Source: Planctomycetota bacterium (lineage in GTDB: Bacteria > Planctomycetota > Planctomycetia > Pirellulales > Lacipirellulaceae). Taken from it: a stretch of 48,938 nucleotides of DNA. How positions within the stretch are numbered: the stretch's first letter is position 1; each line of letters starts with the position of its first letter. Below are positions 44,953 through 48,938 of this stretch, piece by piece. The stretch is from positions 1-48,938 of the forward strand of contig JABDGM010000023.1 of assembly GCA_013286045.1 (NCBI GenBank), in the 5' to 3' direction. Below the pieces are notes generated by a model, which was given only the letters and a program-made list of their open reading frames with translations, was not told where the DNA came from and made no database searches. Position numbers and translations under genes: made by a program.

Positions 44953-47561
44953 CTCACGTAGCTTTTCGAGTAAGTAAGTGGCTCATCCTAAGCGTGGCGC
45001 TATGCGCCGTTGTGTTTGCCCTTCACTCCAGTGCGCCGACATTAGCGCAAGACTCAAAACAATCATCGGAAAAAGGCGTCGCGTCGGCGGCAATTCCTGC
45101 ACCCTCCACGAGCGCAAGCACGACCGAAACAGAACACACCGAATACGAAATCTCACGCCTCCGCTCGTTCGATGACGAGCGATTACCCGCCGCGCTTATC
45201 ATCGCCGGCGCCATCGCCTTAGTCGGGGTCGTATGGCAGCTCTATCGCCGCGATGCCATCGAGCTAAATCGCGGTCCGCGACTCGCGATTATGCTCCTCC
45301 GCTGCCTCGCCCTTGCTGGCCTGATCGTCTTTTTCCTCGGCATCGAACGCCGCACGTCGCGCGAAATTGTCCACAATTCGCAAGTCGCCGTATTGGTCGA
45401 CGTAAGTCAAAGCATGGGCCTCAGCGAAAACGAAATGTCGGCCGACCAGTCAGCCACGCGCATTAAATCAGTCGTCGATGTCCTTCAAAACAGCCCCCTC
45501 ATCGCACAGCTTCGCGAAACGCACGATGTGAACGTCGCTCGCTTCGATCAGGAAATAGAACCGGTCGTCTCGTTGCCGAAACTACAGCCCGCCGAGGCAA
45601 CCACCTCCGACGCTGCCAATCCACCCGCGCCCGGGGCGCCGCCCAAGGCTACCGAATCTGTGGATTGGTCCCACGAGCTCCAACCTCGCGGCCCGCAAAC
45701 CCGCCTTGGCCAAGCCTTGGCCGATGAGCTCCGTCTCTATCACGACGCCCCGCTCGCCGGCATGATCGTCATTTCCGACGGCGCCCAAAACGCTGGCATC
45801 GACCCAGCCGCCGCCGTTGAAGCCGCAAAGCAAGCCAAGATTCCGCTCTACACGATCGGCGTCGGATCTGCCGCCGCGCAGCATAACGTCGCCATCCGCG
45901 ATCTCGTTGTTCCCACCCGCGCCTTCCCCAACGACACGCTCAACATCACCGGCTACTTGCAAGCCAACGGTTACGCAAACCGCTCGGTCGATGTCGAACT
46001 CACGCGCCGCCGCTCGTCCGATCCCACCGGCGGCGGCACGCCTGTTGCCACGCAGCACGTCGCACTCGGCAAGGACGGCGAAATTGTGCCTGTTTCGTTC
46101 GACACCGAGCCCGGTGAACCCGGCACATTCGTCTTCCAACTTCGCGTAAAAGCGCCGCCCGACGACGGCAACTCGCGCGACAATTCCCGCGAGGCCGAAA
46201 TCGAAATCATCGACCGCAAAACGCACGTCCTGCTGTTCGCGAGCGGCCCGATGCGTGACTATCAATTCCTCCGCAACCAACTTCATCGCGATTCGTCGAT
46301 GATCACGGACATCTATTTGCAAACGGCCCAACCCGGCATATCGCAAGACGCCAACAAAATCCTCGACCACTTCCCCAACACGCCCGAGGAACTTTACCAG
46401 TACGATTGCATCGTCGCCTTCGATCCCGATTGGACGAAGCTCGACGCGAACCAGGTTGAGCTCGTCGAGAAGTGGGTTTCCGAGGAAGCCGGCGGCCTCA
46501 TCGCCATCGCCGGCCCAATCGAAACGCCGAAATGGATTCGCAGCACCGAGCACGCCAAACTGCGTGACCTCTATCCCGTCGTATTTCAAAACCGGCTCAC
46601 GCTGATGGACGACGCCCAGCCCGCCGGCGATACCGCGTGGCCCCTCGCGTTCGAGCGCGCCGGCCGCGAAGCGAAATTCCTGTGGATCGCCAAAAACGCT
46701 GAAGAGAGCGAAGCGGCCTGGGACACGTTCCCCGGCGTCTACGGCTACTTCGGTGTGAAAAATGAAAAACCCGGAGCGACCGTCTACGCCCGCTTCTCGA
46801 ATCCCGAAACCGGCACCGCCAGCCAGCGCCCAGTCTATCTCGCCAGCCAGTTCTACGGCGCGGGCCAGGTGTTATACATGGGCGGCGGCGAATTGTGGCG
46901 ACTGCGCCGCATCGACCCGCGCTATTTCGAAGTCCTCTACACCAAGCTCATTCGCCATGTGAGCCAGGGCCGCATCCTCCGCGGTTCCTCGCGCGGTGCG
47001 CTGCTCGTCGAACGCGATCGCTATGAGCTCGGCGAAACCGCCGTCATTCGCGCCCGCCTTTCCGATCCGCAGCACAAACCACTCACCGTGGAAAGCGTCG
47101 CCGCTCAACTTTTGCGCCCGGATGGTTCGACCGAACCCCTTAAACTAACTGCCGACGCGGAACGCCCCGGAATGTACATCGGCCAAGCGACCGTGCTGCA
47201 AGAAGGCACTTACCAAATTGCGTTAACGTTGCCCGGCGGCGGTGACGAGCCGCTCACGCGCTATATGCAAGCTCGAGTGCCCGACCTTGAACGTTCGCAC
47301 GCCGAACGCAACGATCCGCTGCTCACCTCAATCGCCAAAGACACGGGCGGCATTTACTATCAGCACTTCGATGCCGCAATCCACGGCGAAGGCGCTACAC
47401 CCGCGTTAGGTCACGCCATTAAAAGTCGGGCAGAAATCAAGCTGGTCAAAGGCGCGCCCGACAAGCAATTCGCCAAAGCCCAAATGCAATGGCTGCTCAC
47501 GATCATCGCCGGCTCGTTGTTTATCGAATGGATCGTCCGCCGCATGAACCGCCTCGCATGA
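44949..47561 (+). CDS. Membrane VWA protein with glutamine-amidotransferase-like region
   Basis: About 870 residues. A signal-like helix (WLILSVALCAVVFALHSSA) and two more helices (AALIIAGAIALVGVVWQLY and LLRCLALAGLIVFFLG) lie within the first 135 residues. A VWA domain follows, with AVLVDVSQSMG giving Asp151-x-Ser153-x-Ser155. Then come a beta-rich region, a GATase1-like part (YQYDCIVAFDPDWTKLDANQVELVEKWVSEEAGGLIAIAG, in outline), and a C-terminal anchor (WLLTIIAGSLFIEWIVRRM). No catalytic Cys-His-Glu triad is evident, so the amidotransferase fold is probably non-enzymatic. It overlaps the BatA-like gene by 4 bases and is followed after 31 bases by the DUF4175-like gene. Confidence 0.88.
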   Translation: MTHVAFRVSKWLILSVALCAVVFALHSSAPTLAQDSKQSSEKGVASAAIPAPSTSASTTETEHTEYEISRLRSFDDERLPAALIIAGAIALVGVVWQLYRRDAIELNRGPRLAIMLLRCLALAGLIVFFLGIERRTSREIVHNSQVAVLVDVSQSMGLSENEMSADQSATRIKSVVDVLQNSPLIAQLRETHDVNVARFDQEIEPVVSLPKLQPAEATTSDAANPPAPGAPPKATESVDWSHELQPRGPQTRLGQALADELRLYHDAPLAGMIVISDGAQNAGIDPAAAVEAAKQAKIPLYTIGVGSAAAQHNVAIRDLVVPTRAFPNDTLNITGYLQANGYANRSVDVELTRRRSSDPTGGGTPVATQHVALGKDGEIVPVSFDTEPGEPGTFVFQLRVKAPPDDGNSRDNSREAEIEIIDRKTHVLLFASGPMRDYQFLRNQLHRDSSMITDIYLQTAQPGISQDANKILDHFPNTPEELYQYDCIVAFDPDWTKLDANQVELVEKWVSEEAGGLIAIAGPIETPKWIRSTEHAKLRDLYPVVFQNRLTLMDDAQPAGDTAWPLAFERAGREAKFLWIAKNAEESEAAWDTFPGVYGYFGVKNEKPGATVYARFSNPETGTASQRPVYLASQFYGAGQVLYMGGGELWRLRRIDPRYFEVLYTKLIRHVSQGRILRGSSRGALLVERDRYELGETAVIRARLSDPQHKPLTVESVAAQLLRPDGSTEPLKLTADAERPGMYIGQATVLQEGTYQIALTLPGGGDEPLTRYMQARVPDLERSHAERNDPLLTSIAKDTGGIYYQHFDAAIHGEGATPALGHAIKSRAEIKLVKGAPDKQFAKAQMQWLLTIIAGSLFIEWIVRRMNRLA

Positions 47562-47592
47562 TCGCGACGCGATCGATCACTGAACGGAATTA

Positions 47593-48938
47593 ATGAACGA
47601 CCCAATCCCACAACTGTCGCCCGCCGTTCGCAGCACGCTCGCTGCCGTGCGTCGGCGAATTCGCGCCTATGTGTGGATTGAAGGCCTCGCGCTCTTGGTC
47701 CTCGTGGCCGGTTTGGCGTTTTGGCTCGGGATGGCCGCCGACTGGCTCTTCGAACCCTCGCCGCTCACTCGCAAAATCGCAATCGGACTCATATCCGCGA
47801 TCGGGCTCTTCGTTCTGTATCGGTATCTGCTGCGTCGCGCGTTCGTACCGATCTCCGATGCCACCGCCGCCGTTTTACTCGAACGCCGCTTTCCGAACCT
47901 CCAAGATCACCTGATCACTGCCGTCGATGTGGCCCGCGATCGCAGCCAAAATGCGGATTTCCATCCTCATTTCATCTCAGCAACAACCCAAGCCGCCGAT
48001 CAGTCGATTTCCAGCGTGCGAGTGTCGGACCTGTTCAATCGCGGTCCGCTGCTACGCCGGGTTCTCATTGCCGTGGCACTCGCCGCTTCGGTCGTAACTT
48101 TCGCGGCCAGCTCGCGAAACGTCTTCGGCTTCTGGCTCGATCGCATCGCGCTGAGCGAGGAGCCGTGGCCCCGTCGAGTCCAGCTCGAAGTCGTCGGCTT
48201 TCCGCCCGATGCCAACGGACAGCGCACACACAAACTCGCGCAGGATGACGACCTCGAGCTGCTGGTCCACGCTAACACAAACGGTTACACGGTCCCCGAC
48301 GAAGTCGAAATCCGCTTCCGCCTCGCCGATGGCCGCCGGGGGCGCGACACGCTCATCCGCGTCGGCGATGCCACGAAAAGCGAAGGCGATTTCCAACTCT
48401 TTCGCTATGAATTCAAACACGTCACCGGTGACATGGATTTCGATATCGTCGGCGGCGATGACCGCGTGCGCGATTTGCATTTGAAGGTTGTCGATCGCCC
48501 CGAGCTCTACGCCATCGAGCTGGAATGCAAGTATCCCGAGTACTTGCAACGCGAGCCTCGCCGTCTTGCCGTCACCGGCGGCATGCGAATACCCGAAGGC
48601 ACGCATCTCGTGCTGCACGCTTCTTCAACGAAGCCTCTCACGGCGGTCCGCGTTCACGGCACGAAGGAAAAGGACGATACGTCGCTCGATCTTGCCACCC
48701 AGGGCAATCAAAAACTCGAGTGGGACTACGGCGCCCTCACCGCTGATGATGTGCTGACGGTCAACGTGACCGATAATGACGGCGTCAGCTCGCGCGAACC
48801 TTACCGCGTTTCACTTTCGGCGGTGAAAGACGAACTGCCGCAAGTCGCTGTCCGATTGTCCGGCATCAGCAGTGCAATTACGCCCGATGCAATCCTTCCG
48901 TTCGTTGGCAAGATCACCGATGACTATGGCCTCGACCA
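47593..48938 (+). CDS. DUF4175-like membrane protein, 3' end beyond the window
   Basis: 448 codons are visible and the frame is open to the edge. The ATG at 47593 starts MNDPIPQLSPAVRSTLAAVRRRIRAY. Two membrane helices (LALLVLVAGLAFWLGMAADW and KIAIGLISAIGLFVLYRYLL) are at residues 31-50 and 61-80. LLERRFPNLQDHLITAVDVARD follows, and a third helix begins near residue 157 (VLIAVALAASVVTFAAS). Beta-sandwich repeats then face outward (DEVEIRFRLADGRRG, YAIELECKYPEYLQ). This matches large DUF4175-type proteins, which I recall downstream of MoxR/DUF58/BatA clusters. There is no VWA motif. It is probably the last piece of the same train. Confidence 0.75.
   Translation, partial: MNDPIPQLSPAVRSTLAAVRRRIRAYVWIEGLALLVLVAGLAFWLGMAADWLFEPSPLTRKIAIGLISAIGLFVLYRYLLRRAFVPISDATAAVLLERRFPNLQDHLITAVDVARDRSQNADFHPHFISATTQAADQSISSVRVSDLFNRGPLLRRVLIAVALAASVVTFAASSRNVFGFWLDRIALSEEPWPRRVQLEVVGFPPDANGQRTHKLAQDDDLELLVHANTNGYTVPDEVEIRFRLADGRRGRDTLIRVGDATKSEGDFQLFRYEFKHVTGDMDFDIVGGDDRVRDLHLKVVDRPELYAIELECKYPEYLQREPRRLAVTGGMRIPEGTHLVLHASSTKPLTAVRVHGTKEKDDTSLDLATQGNQKLEWDYGALTADDVLTVNVTDNDGVSSREPYRVSLSAVKDELPQVAVRLSGISSAITPDAILPFVGKITDDYGLD

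Noticed and set aside
45582..46589. A 335-codon open frame antisense to the VWA/GATase-like gene
   Set aside because: It lies fully inside a gene with VWA motifs and membrane helices, has no recognisable domain, and its composition is what antisense of GC-rich codons gives.
1..48938. tRNA, rRNA, CRISPR array, insertion sequence or integrase
   Set aside because: I looked for tRNA cloverleaf ends, spaced direct repeats, transposase motifs and recombinase motifs and saw none. Low-similarity or unusual RNAs could be missed by eye.

Overview
The window looks like chromosomal DNA from a planctomycete, most likely of the Pirellula type. The evidence is the combination of a DUF1559 pseudopilin, a secreted beta-helix protein with an N-terminal LEDRRVLA motif, many exported proteins with VPEP/TPEP (PEP-CTERM) tails and type I dockerins, a CobA-HemD fusion, and a MoxR/DUF58/BatA gene train headed by a giant PQQ-propeller protein. 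The genus assignment is inference. I saw no rRNA, tRNA, CRISPR array, insertion sequence or prophage gene.

Layout. 1-1060 (minus): the N-terminal part of an exported trypsin-like protease cut by the window edge, a long palindromic repeat, and a two-gene unit with a small ribbon-helix-helix-like protein. 1391-9706: a housekeeping block with cobA-hemD, a TPR protein, rpsT, pyrK, an RluB-type pseudouridine synthase, a proline-rich putative lipoprotein, manA and tatC. 9703-20674: exported and surface proteins (beta-helix plus dockerin, DUF1559 pseudopilin, a divergent pair of paralogous PEP-CTERM propeller proteins, a pectinesterase, an M13 metallopeptidase, and a kelch-like PEP-CTERM protein). 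20914-28302: a tight glgE, treS-maltokinase, glgB operon. 28530-33374: four more PEP-CTERM proteins plus a decayed fifth tail. 33987-34313: an HU-type protein with its own terminator. 34815-48938 (plus, running off the right edge): a seven-gene, closely spaced train.

How the parts work together. TreS converts trehalose to maltose, its fused kinase domain makes maltose-1-phosphate, GlgE polymerises this into alpha-1,4-glucan and GlgB adds branches, so the operon encodes a nearly complete trehalose-to-glycogen route. The PEP-CTERM proteins would need an exosortase encoded elsewhere. TatC, the pectinesterase, the M13 peptidase and the dockerin proteins point to heavy traffic across the inner membrane and a polysaccharide-degrading lifestyle.

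The best candidate for an under-described system is the right-hand train: a 1600-residue exported TPR/PQQ-propeller protein, an exported terpenoid-cyclase-fold protein without obvious cyclase chemistry, a MoxR AAA+ ATPase, a DUF58 protein, two large membrane VWA proteins, and a membrane protein of DUF4175-like character. The gene order and overlaps suggest one membrane-associated machine in which MoxR remodels VWA partners linked to envelope propeller and barrel proteins. Second is the evidence for shuffling of C-terminal sorting modules: paralogues with and without a dockerin, a one-loop dockerin, and an orphan PEP-CTERM tail.
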